DNA of 34,827 nt from Planctomycetaceae bacterium (lineage in GTDB: Bacteria > Planctomycetota > Planctomycetia > Gemmatales > Gemmataceae), in contig PNLP01000069.1 in the NCBI GenBank assembly GCA_013823135.1, forward strand, positions 1 to 34,827. Reading direction: 5' to 3'. Positions 16,157 through 22,686 of the stretch are shown here, piece by piece. Position 1 is the first letter of the stretch. Each line of letters begins with the position of its first letter. A model generated the notes under the pieces. That model ran no database searches and was not told the DNA's origin. It was given only the letters and a program-made list of their open reading frames with translations. Made by a program: the position numbers and the translations under genes.

Positions 16157-17476
16157 ATGACTGTGGTGGAGCAGGAAAAAACTGGCCTCGGCAACTACTT
16201 CATCGCGAACTACCCGCCGTTCTCGTTCTGGAAGAACACGTACCTTCCCGAAGCAACCGCGGCGTACAACACACCGCCGCGACCAGGCGTTCCGCTGGGC
16301 CTGTACCTGCACATTCCCTTCTGCCGCAAGCGGTGCAAGTTCTGTTACTTCCGGGTGTACACCGATAAGAACGCCAAGGATATCGAGGTCTACCTCGATG
16401 CGCTCACCAAGGAAGTGGAGCTCATCAGCAAGACCGCGTGCATCGGTGGACGCAAACTCGATTACGTTTACTTCGGTGGCGGCACCCCGTCGTACCTGAG
16501 CGCCTCGCAGCTTGACGGGCTGATGACCCGGCTCCGCGAGATCATGCCGTGGGATGACGCCCGCGAAGTAACGTTCGAGTGCGAACCCGGCACGCTCCAG
16601 AAGCACAAACTGGAGATGCTCCGCAAGCACGGCGTGACGCGGCTCAGCCTCGGCGTCGAGAACTTTAAGCCCGAGATCCTCCAGTTCAACGGCCGCGCCC
16701 ACCTCGAAGAAGAGATCTACCGGGCGTACGGCTGGGCACGCGAACTCGGCTTCCCGCAGATCAACATCGACCTGATCGCCGGCATGGTCGGCGAGGACTG
16801 GGACAACTGGCGGACGTGCGTGGCGAAGACGATCGCCATGGCCCCGGACTGCGTCACGATCTACCAGATGGAGTTGCCATACAACACGGTGTTCTCCAAG
16901 GAACTCAAGGTGATCGGCAACGACGAACCGTCACTTGGCGTTGCCGACTGGCCAACGAAACGAGCCTGGACCCGCTACGCCTTCGACCAACTCGAAAAGG
17001 CGGGGTACGCGGTGTCGAGCGCCACGACTGTCGTGAAAGACAAGGCGAAGACGCGGTTTGTTTATCGCGAGGCTCTCTGGCGAGGGGCCGACATGTTCGG
17101 CACGGGCGTGGCCTCGTTCGGGCACGTCAACGGCGTCCACATCCAGAACGTGGACACGTGGGAACAGTACATCGAGAAGCTGAACGCGAACGAACTACCC
17201 CTGGGCCGTGCGTTCCCGACAACGGAACGCGATCGCCTCATTCGCGAGGTGGTGCTGCTGCTGAAAACCGGCCACCTCGACGTGGGTTACTTCCGCGAGA
17301 AGTACGGCGTCGATGTTCGCGAGGTGTTCCGTGCCGCGTTCGACAAACTTCAAGCCGACGGCTGGTTGACCGTGACCGGCGACAGCGTCGATTGCAGCCC
17401 GGACGGCCTCATCCAGATCGACCGCCACCTGACCGCGTTCTTCGACCCGCAGTACATTAGCTCGCGGTATACCTGA
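16157..17476 (+). CDS. HemW/HemN-like radical SAM protein
   Basis: The protein is about 439 residues from ATG 16157; an in-frame GTG at 16154 is the alternative start. The motif HIPFCRKRCKFC gives the CxxxCxxC site (Cys56, 60, 63) for the 4Fe-4S cluster that binds S-adenosylmethionine. YFGGGTPSYL and the later ECEPGTL and RLSLGVENF are typical of the coproporphyrinogen oxidase-like family. The fourth cysteine found in true HemN is absent (CYF), as in HemW. A 45-residue N-terminal extension (NYFIANYPPFSFW) distinguishes it from ordinary HemW, and the HemN-type C-terminal domain is present. It begins a run containing a lipoyl-carrier-like protein, an iron-sulfur protein, a terpene cyclase and a prenyl synthase. 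That context points to a lipid or cofactor pathway more than to heme synthesis. The reaction is unknown. Confidence 0.8.
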   Translation: MTVVEQEKTGLGNYFIANYPPFSFWKNTYLPEATAAYNTPPRPGVPLGLYLHIPFCRKRCKFCYFRVYTDKNAKDIEVYLDALTKEVELISKTACIGGRKLDYVYFGGGTPSYLSASQLDGLMTRLREIMPWDDAREVTFECEPGTLQKHKLEMLRKHGVTRLSLGVENFKPEILQFNGRAHLEEEIYRAYGWARELGFPQINIDLIAGMVGEDWDNWRTCVAKTIAMAPDCVTIYQMELPYNTVFSKELKVIGNDEPSLGVADWPTKRAWTRYAFDQLEKAGYAVSSATTVVKDKAKTRFVYREALWRGADMFGTGVASFGHVNGVHIQNVDTWEQYIEKLNANELPLGRAFPTTERDRLIREVVLLLKTGHLDVGYFREKYGVDVREVFRAAFDKLQADGWLTVTGDSVDCSPDGLIQIDRHLTAFFDPQYISSRYT

Positions 17477-17479
17477 ATC

Positions 17480-17558
17480 AGTGTGAGTGCGAGTGTGAGT
17501 GTGAGGACAACCGGGGTTGCTCTCTGCTTTCTCTCACACTCACACTCGCACTCACACT
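17480..17558. repeat. Perfect 26-bp inverted repeat between radical SAM and GcvH-like genes
   Basis: The left arm (17480-17505) and right arm (17533-17558) are exact reverse complements made of GTGTGAGTGCGAGTGTGAG-type sequence, with a 27-base spacer. The element fills the 89-bp gap between the radical SAM stop and the next start, ending 7 bases before that ATG, so the hairpin may hide the start of the GcvH-like gene. There is no T-run after it, so it is not a typical terminator. Confidence 0.9.
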
Positions 17559-17565
17559 TTATCCG

Positions 17566-18036
17566 ATGCCCGAGCCGCGAACATTCCTGATGGGCAAGCA
17601 CCCGGCAGAGTTGCCGGGCGATTTGCTTTATTGCAAGAACCACATGTGGGTTCGCCCCGGTGCCGACGGCCTCCACCAGTTCGGCTTCAGTGCATATGCC
17701 GTGCGACTCATGCAGGACGTGTACTTCCTCGAATGGCGGATCGAACCGGGGCTCATCACGGCCAAGCAAGAGATCGGTTACATCGAGACGCAGAAGGCAA
17801 CGTCCGGGTTGTACGCCCCGATGGGCGGCCGCATCGTGCGGTTTAACACGGCCCTGCTCGAAGACCCCAGCACGATCAACGTCGATGGCTACGGCAAGGG
17901 CTGGATCTTCGACTTCCGTGGCGAACTCACCGACACGCTCGACGTGGACAGCTACTTCACGCACCTGGAAGCCGGCTGGGAAGCCACCCAACGGATACTG
18001 AAAGGGCAGGTCAACAAGATAGAAGATGAGGATTGA
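17566..18036 (+). CDS. GcvH-like lipoyl carrier protein
   Basis: The 156-residue protein aligns along its length with glycine-cleavage H protein. YCKNHMWVR matches the usual YTxxHEWVR, IGYIETQKATSGLYAPMGG matches the lipoylation loop (ESVKAASDIYAPVSG) with Lys77 as the predicted lipoyl-lysine, and INVDGYGKGW matches NxDPYGEGW. Known H proteins carry an aminomethyl group on lipoate, and GcvH-like proteins in sulfur metabolism carry sulfur intermediates. None of gcvT, gcvP or a lipoate ligase is visible here, so a specialised role with the neighbouring radical SAM and iron-sulfur proteins is inferred. No clear Shine-Dalgarno sequence precedes ATG 17566; the upstream inverted repeat sits there instead. 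At 156 residues it is longer than the usual 125-130, owing to the N- and C-terminal tails. Confidence 0.8.
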   Translation: MPEPRTFLMGKHPAELPGDLLYCKNHMWVRPGADGLHQFGFSAYAVRLMQDVYFLEWRIEPGLITAKQEIGYIETQKATSGLYAPMGGRIVRFNTALLEDPSTINVDGYGKGWIFDFRGELTDTLDVDSYFTHLEAGWEATQRILKGQVNKIEDED

Positions 18037-18135
18037 CTCATCGCTATTCCCTTGACAACCTGCGGTCATTCCTTTCACTGGTAAGTACCGCCGCCCGCAC
18101 CCGAAGCCGCGCTTTCAACGCCGCCCGGAGCCGTC

Positions 18136-19179
18136 ATGTCGCGATCCCGCATTACCGTCGTTCTCTCCCAGGCCCCCGGCAAGCACCCGGCCAAGCGGTC
18201 GCTCGAAGAGAGCATCGTCGCCGCGCTCATCATGGAGCCGGACCTCGAAGTCTCGGTCGTGCCGAACCTCTACGACCTCGGTCCGGACCACACGGGGCGG
18301 TTGTTCCTCGGTTCGGTGAAAGGCGACATGGTCGTGCTGTCGTGGCTCTACCCACGTGCCGCGTTCTGGCTCCTCGACCGCGACGGCATCAAGGGGCAGT
18401 TCGGCGAAACGCAGTTGAAGCCGCCATCGGACGACGACGACGCGGAGGCCGAGAACGATACCCCCGTCGATCGCCCCGAGCCGATCGGCCCCACCGGCGA
18501 GATCCCGGATCGCCACATCTACACTCTCGACCTGCGAGACTCCAACAAGTACGAGGCGTTCGTCGCGGAGATTCGGCGGATCGCGAAGGAATGCAGTGAT
18601 CGCCGTGAGGCGAAGGCCCGCGAGAAGGCCGTGAACAGCCCCGCGATTCTGCAACTCGGTCTGTCGCTCAACAAGCCGGAGCCTGAACCGCTGGCCGCAT
18701 TCACGCCCGAGGCGCTGCTCGCGCCGGCCGGTCGCCGCTGGTATCCCGTCATCGACTACAGCCGATGTACGAACTGCCTCGAATGCCTCGATTTCTGCCT
18801 GTTTGGTGTGTACGGCGTCGATTCGCTGGAGCGGATCATCACGGAGAATCAGGATCAGTGCAAGAAGGGCTGCCCGGCGTGTTCGCGCGTCTGTCCGCAG
18901 CAAGCGATCATCTTCCCGGAGTACAAGTCGCCAGCAATCGCGGGTGCGGAAACGGGTGCAGTTGGCGGGCTGAAGATCGACCTGAGCAGGCTCTTCGGAG
19001 GCGACGTCGGCGACGCTCTTTCCGCAGCCGTGCAAGAGCGAGACCGCGAGTTGGTGAACGATGGCCGCTCGGCTGTTGGCGCGACGATTGGCATTCCGAA
19101 GCGGCAGGAGAGCCAGCCTCAGCGAGCGAAAGACGACCTCGACAAACTCGTGGACGACCTGGACAATCTTGGGTTATGA
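18136..19179 (+). CDS. Iron-sulfur protein with two 4Fe-4S motifs
   Basis: The protein is 347 residues, with CGGAG 6-7 bases before ATG 18136. Residues 1-85 look like a small alpha/beta domain. An acidic linker follows (DDDDAEAEND, about 100-110). Two ferredoxin-type motifs stand at Cys211-x2-Cys214-x2-Cys217-x3-Cys221 and Cys242-x3-Cys246-x2-Cys249-x3-Cys253-Pro, so two 4Fe-4S clusters are predicted, the second with a non-standard first spacing. The C-terminus is charged and helical. It has no signal peptide and is probably cytoplasmic. It lies 99 bases after the GcvH-like gene and 17 bases before the antitoxin gene. An electron-transfer role for the radical SAM protein or a later enzyme is inferred. 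Confidence 0.75.
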   Translation: MSRSRITVVLSQAPGKHPAKRSLEESIVAALIMEPDLEVSVVPNLYDLGPDHTGRLFLGSVKGDMVVLSWLYPRAAFWLLDRDGIKGQFGETQLKPPSDDDDAEAENDTPVDRPEPIGPTGEIPDRHIYTLDLRDSNKYEAFVAEIRRIAKECSDRREAKAREKAVNSPAILQLGLSLNKPEPEPLAAFTPEALLAPAGRRWYPVIDYSRCTNCLECLDFCLFGVYGVDSLERIITENQDQCKKGCPACSRVCPQQAIIFPEYKSPAIAGAETGAVGGLKIDLSRLFGGDVGDALSAAVQERDRELVNDGRSAVGATIGIPKRQESQPQRAKDDLDKLVDDLDNLGL

Positions 19180-19196
19180 TGCCAACGGAGGTTACC

Positions 19197-19418
19197 ATGA
19201 GTACCGTCAAAACCGAAGCAATCAAGCTCGTCCAGGGGTTGCCTGACGACTGTACATGGGACCAAGTCGTTTACCGAGTGTACCTCCGTGCGCAGATTGA
19301 AAAGGGTCTGGCTGATGTTGCCGCTGGGCGGGTAGTTCCACACGAAGAGGTGAAGAAGCAGGTGTCCGAATGGCTCAAGTCGTTTGGTCCGAAAGAGCCC
19401 GCGACCAACTCCGGGTGA
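19197..19418 (+). CDS. Antitoxin of a ParE/RelE-type module
   Basis: The protein is 73 residues. ATG 19197 is chosen because GGAGG stands 5 bases upstream. The sequence (LVQGLPDDCTWDQVVYRVYLRAQIEKGLADVAAGRVVPHEEV) is of the small antitoxin kind found in front of ParE/RelE toxins, where a helical DNA-binding/dimerisation part precedes a toxin-binding tail. The last 49 bases overlap the toxin gene, the usual layout for coupled translation. Such antitoxins neutralise the toxin and often repress their own promoter. Confidence 0.75.
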   Translation: MSTVKTEAIKLVQGLPDDCTWDQVVYRVYLRAQIEKGLADVAAGRVVPHEEVKKQVSEWLKSFGPKEPATNSG

Positions 19419-19687
19419 TTGTGAGTTACCTCGCCGAGCGAGTTCCACTCACGGCGACCGAGTGGGCCGACCGCCTCATTTCCGCACCAGATATCCTCGA
19501 ACAACTCCCCGAAATCGGCAGCCCGGTCGAAGACGCAGGAGTTCCTGACCTGCGAGAACTCCTCGTAGGACCGTATCGCATCGTGTACACCATCCGCGGC
19601 GAGGAATGCCACATCCTCATCGTGTTCCACGCCCACCGTGATATCGCGAATGTCCTCTTCGACGACCTCTGGAACCCGGATGATTGA
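19370..19687 (+). CDS. ParE/RelE-family toxin
   Basis: The 105-residue protein has the compact alpha/beta fold pattern of the RelE/ParE superfamily: MAQVVWSERARDQLRVIVSYLAER at the start, then LPEIGSPVED, LRELLVGPYRIVYTI and ILIVFHAHRDI. The pattern of GSPV and RELLVGPYRIVY favours the ParE side, whose members poison DNA gyrase, but RelE-like mRNA cleavage cannot be excluded. It overlaps the antitoxin by 49 bases. Its stop overlaps the start of the terpene cyclase by 8 bases (ATGATTGA), so the pair is embedded in the operon. Confidence 0.8.
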   Translation: MAQVVWSERARDQLRVIVSYLAERVPLTATEWADRLISAPDILEQLPEIGSPVEDAGVPDLRELLVGPYRIVYTIRGEECHILIVFHAHRDIANVLFDDLWNPDD

Positions 19688-21557
19688 CGCCCAACGCCTC
19701 CAAGCTGCTTACATCACTGCACGCGATGCGCTTCTTGCAGAGCGGGTGCCGGCCGGCCACTGGGTCGGCGAGCTGAGTACGTCCGCGCTTTCGACTGCCA
19801 CGGCGGTAATGGCGCTGCACATGGTGAACCCTTTCGCACACCGTGAACTCATCGACGCGGGGATGAAGTGGCTCGCCGACCACCAGAACGAAGACGGCGG
19901 CTGGGGCGACACGACCAAGAGCTTCTCGAACATCTCCACGACGATGCTCGTTCGCGCAGCACTGAAGATGATCGCGGTCGATAAGGACTATCCCGCCGCT
20001 GTTGAGAAGGTGGAAGCGTTCCTGAACACGCGAGCGGGTCGGCGGCCCGAGCTACGAGCGGAAGCGATCCGTCGGCGATACGGCAAGGATCGCACATTCT
20101 CGGTGCCGATCCTGATGTCGTGTGCACTGGCGCGACTCGTGACCTGGAAGGAAGTGCCACGGTTGCCGTTCGAGGCCGCAGCGTTGCCACAGAGCTGGTA
20201 TCGTTTCGCCAAGATGCCCGTGGTCAGTTATGCGTTGCCGGCACTGATCGCGATTGGGCAGTGCATTCACCACCATCGCGGAACGTGGAACCCGATTACC
20301 AAACTTACGCGGTGGCTCACGAAGAAGAGAACCCTTCGGGTTCTCAAACGGATTCAGCCCACCTCCGGCGGTTACCTCGAAGCCACGCCCCTGACAAGCT
20401 TCGTCGTGATGGCGTTGTCATCGATCCGGGCGAGCGGCCGCCGCCAGCCTCCCGATTCCCCCAAGCAGCAGGTGATCGACGCGGGCGTGGAGTTCCTGGT
20501 GAAGTCGGTGCGTCCCGACGGCAGTTGGCCGATCGACACGAACCTCGCGACGTGGGTGACGACGCTTTCGGTGAACGCCCTCGCCGCCGCGGGTGATCTC
20601 GATTCGCTCGACACGAAGGAACAACTGCGTTTCTGGATCTGTAACCAGCAATACAAGGACTTTCACCCGTACACGGGCGCGGTCTATGGTGGGTGGGCCT
20701 GGACCGATCTTCCGGGTGGTGTTCCAGACTGTGACGACACACCGGGGGCATTGATCGCGGTCTGTAACCTGAATGTCGGTTGGGAAGGCGGCAATTGGGG
20801 CACCGGACGCAACTGGATCCTTTGGTTGCAGAACCGTGATGGAGGGTTTCCCACGTTCTGTCGTGGTTGGGGAGTTCTTCCCTTTGATCGGAGCGGAACT
20901 GATCTCACGGCACATGCAATCCGGGCATTCAAGAAAGTCGGTACTTGGGGTGATGTCCGTAACACGAACGGCGAATACTTCCGCCAACTCTACGGCGAAA
21001 GTGTTGATCGTGGTTTCGCGTATCTCTCCAAGCAGCAGCGGCCCGATGGGTCGTGGTTGCCGTTGTGGTTCGGGAATCAGCACGCCAAGGACGACATCAA
21101 CCCCGTGTACGGCACGGCCCGCGTTCTCGCTGCGTATCGCGACCTCGACATGCAGGATTCGCCCGCGTGTCAACGCGGTGTCACTTACTTGCTGTCGGTG
21201 CAGAACGCCGACGGCGGCTGGGGTGGGGCGAAGGATTGTCCGTCGAGCGTGGAGGAAACGGCACTGGCCGTGGAAGTGCTCTTGGATTTGGTGCAAATTC
21301 GGGAGGGCGAGGCTCCTGCCGAGCCGAACGCTCAAGGCTCGGCAGGAGCCTCGCCCTCCCAGCAAATACAACGCGGCGTGCTGTGGCTCGTCGAAGCCGT
21401 GGAGTCGGGCCGCTTCCGCGACCCGAGCCCCATCGGGTTCTACTTCGCGAAGCTGTGGTACTTCGAGAAGTTGTACCCGCTCATCTTCACGGTCGCGGCG
21501 CTGGGCCGAGCGCGACAATCACTCACTTCTTCGTCTCCGGCGGCAGGATCGGCTTGA
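19680..21557 (+). CDS. Squalene-hopene-cyclase-family terpene cyclase
   Basis: The protein is 625 residues, near the usual size of squalene-hopene cyclases. ATG 19680 overlaps the toxin stop; the open frame upstream lies inside the toxin gene. The class II catalytic acid motif appears as D350-C-D352-D353-T within GGVPDCDDTPGAL. QW-type repeats are present (QNEDGGWGD near 70, RPDGSWP, QNRDGGFPTF, QRPDGSWLP, QNADGGWGG), as expected for the alpha-alpha barrels. Class II cyclases protonate a linear isoprenoid and close it into rings, usually at the membrane surface. The substrate is not known; squalene or a shorter/longer polyprenyl chain is possible. Residues about 541-560 come from an inserted palindrome (21301-21360). 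The 3' end overlaps the convergent ThuA gene by 35 bases. Confidence 0.85.
   Translation: MIDAQRLQAAYITARDALLAERVPAGHWVGELSTSALSTATAVMALHMVNPFAHRELIDAGMKWLADHQNEDGGWGDTTKSFSNISTTMLVRAALKMIAVDKDYPAAVEKVEAFLNTRAGRRPELRAEAIRRRYGKDRTFSVPILMSCALARLVTWKEVPRLPFEAAALPQSWYRFAKMPVVSYALPALIAIGQCIHHHRGTWNPITKLTRWLTKKRTLRVLKRIQPTSGGYLEATPLTSFVVMALSSIRASGRRQPPDSPKQQVIDAGVEFLVKSVRPDGSWPIDTNLATWVTTLSVNALAAAGDLDSLDTKEQLRFWICNQQYKDFHPYTGAVYGGWAWTDLPGGVPDCDDTPGALIAVCNLNVGWEGGNWGTGRNWILWLQNRDGGFPTFCRGWGVLPFDRSGTDLTAHAIRAFKKVGTWGDVRNTNGEYFRQLYGESVDRGFAYLSKQQRPDGSWLPLWFGNQHAKDDINPVYGTARVLAAYRDLDMQDSPACQRGVTYLLSVQNADGGWGGAKDCPSSVEETALAVEVLLDLVQIREGEAPAEPNAQGSAGASPSQQIQRGVLWLVEAVESGRFRDPSPIGFYFAKLWYFEKLYPLIFTVAALGRARQSLTSSSPAAGSA
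21301..21360. repeat. Perfect 25-bp palindromic element inside the terpene cyclase gene
   Basis: GGGAGGGCGAGGCTCCTGCC... at 21301-21325 is the exact reverse complement of 21336-21360, with a 10-base loop. The element stays in frame and encodes REGEAPAEPNAQGSAGASPS, a low-complexity insertion between two helical parts of the cyclase. GEAPAEP/GSAGASPS-type peptides are familiar as translated interspersed repeats in planctomycete proteins (recollection, not checked). Confidence 0.9.
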
Positions 21558-22473
21558 ACTCGCCCTTCCCCTTCTTGTCGAGGTTCTTGTTCAGGTCCGC
21601 AGGGTCGAACTTCACCGGCGCGCCCGCCTCTGGCACCTCCACCTTCGATGTCCACAGGATCGCGTTGACGACCGTGCGGCGGAAGTTCTCGTCGGCCCAG
21701 TTGCGGTGGAAGTGACCGCCCGTGAACCCGAACCCGCGACCCTTCGCCTCGTCGGGCCGTTCGTAGGCCCACGCCATTGTTTCGATCTCGCCCTTGCGGC
21801 CCTTCGTGTACGCAGTTGCTCGGGTCGCGTCGGGTGGCAGTGCCTGAAGGATCGGGGTCAGCCCCTTGGTGTCTTCCACGAACCGCATCCCGTAGTACCA
21901 CTCATCGCGGAGGGTGAACGGCTTCACGCCCTGCGTGATCGGGTGCTTCGGGAGCGTGCGAATCTCCGCGTCCCAGTGCGGGTTGATGGAGTAGTTCGGC
22001 TCGTAGTATCCGCCCATCCAGCCGAGGACGGTCTTCCCGTGTTGCGGCAGGTAATCGACTGCGTAGTGAATGTTCACCCAGCCGCAGCCACGGTCGATTT
22101 GCTTCTGGACGAGTTTCATGCGGTCGCCTTGCACCACGGGGTGCCCACCGCGGCCGTCCATGTACATCACGATGCAGTCGGCGGTGTCGAGCAACTTCTC
22201 GTTCTTCGGCCAGCCGTCGCGGACCATTATCGGCCACACGCCGGGGGTTTGCTTCAGCAAGTTGACAAGGATGGCACTTCCGGCAAAGAACTCGTGATCG
22301 CCTGGCCCGTGGCTCTGTTTGCCCGCGATGATGAGGACACGCTTGCCCTTGAAATCTGCAGGGGGCTCGACTTCCAGCGCGACTTTGGACTGGTCGTAAG
22401 GATCGATCTTGTCGTCAGCTCGCACGAACTGGATCGGGGCGAGGATGAGCAACGCGGAGAGGAAACGATTCAT
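21523..22473 (-). CDS. ThuA-like secreted protein
   Basis: The protein is 316 residues. ATG 22473 is chosen because the signal peptide (MNRFLSALLILAPIQFVRAD) begins there; the open frame extends much further upstream but runs antisense to the prenyl synthase. The core is the ThuA/trehalose-utilisation type, a glutamine-amidotransferase-like fold: RVLIIAGKQSHGPGDHEFF, DCIVMYMDGRGGH, GWVNIHYAVDYLP, WYYGMRFVED, GFGFTGGHFHRNW. Planctomycetes carry many secreted copies, usually linked with sugar breakdown; the reaction is not established. It lies on the opposite strand inside the isoprenoid block and overlaps the cyclase gene tail to tail, so it is probably not part of that pathway. Confidence 0.8.
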   Translation of the reverse strand: MNRFLSALLILAPIQFVRADDKIDPYDQSKVALEVEPPADFKGKRVLIIAGKQSHGPGDHEFFAGSAILVNLLKQTPGVWPIMVRDGWPKNEKLLDTADCIVMYMDGRGGHPVVQGDRMKLVQKQIDRGCGWVNIHYAVDYLPQHGKTVLGWMGGYYEPNYSINPHWDAEIRTLPKHPITQGVKPFTLRDEWYYGMRFVEDTKGLTPILQALPPDATRATAYTKGRKGEIETMAWAYERPDEAKGRGFGFTGGHFHRNWADENFRRTVVNAILWTSKVEVPEAGAPVKFDPADLNKNLDKKGKGEFKPILPPETKK

Positions 22474-22686
22474 GGCGTGAAAGACTCCTGCAAATTGTGG
22501 GTATCGGCTGAGTGGTGTTCGTTCTGTATCAGGTAACCACGACCGCGACCGCCTCGCAAGCGCCGTTTTCATTTGAATTCGCGGCAAGTTCTGGCAAACT
22601 GTTACAGAACTCGCCACCCTGCCGGGATTTGTGCCGGCTCGTATCCTTCCTCTGCCCAACCGATTTCGACTTGCCAAGGATTCACC
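22474..22686. other. Divergent intergenic region (ThuA-like / prenyl synthase)
   Basis: The 213 bases between two divergent genes must hold the promoters of both. The prenyl synthase side has AAGGA 6 bases before its GTG start. I see no reliable -35/-10 pair or operator repeat. Confidence 0.35.

Noticed and set aside
16157..17476. Housekeeping heme-biosynthesis HemN
   Set aside because: The fourth cysteine of HemN is missing, the N-terminal extension is unusual, and no heme genes are adjacent.
17480..17558. CRISPR-like repeats in the GTGTGAG-rich region
   Set aside because: There is only one inverted pair with a 27-base spacer and no regular direct-repeat/spacer pattern; no cas genes are present.
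20418..21518. 366-codon open frame antisense to the terpene cyclase
   Set aside because: High GC leaves this frame open; it has no family likeness, while the plus strand shows QW repeats and the DCDD motif.
20773..22536. 587-codon plus-strand open frame across the cyclase end and the ThuA gene
   Set aside because: It runs out of frame with the cyclase and antisense to ThuA; both of those have clear family motifs.
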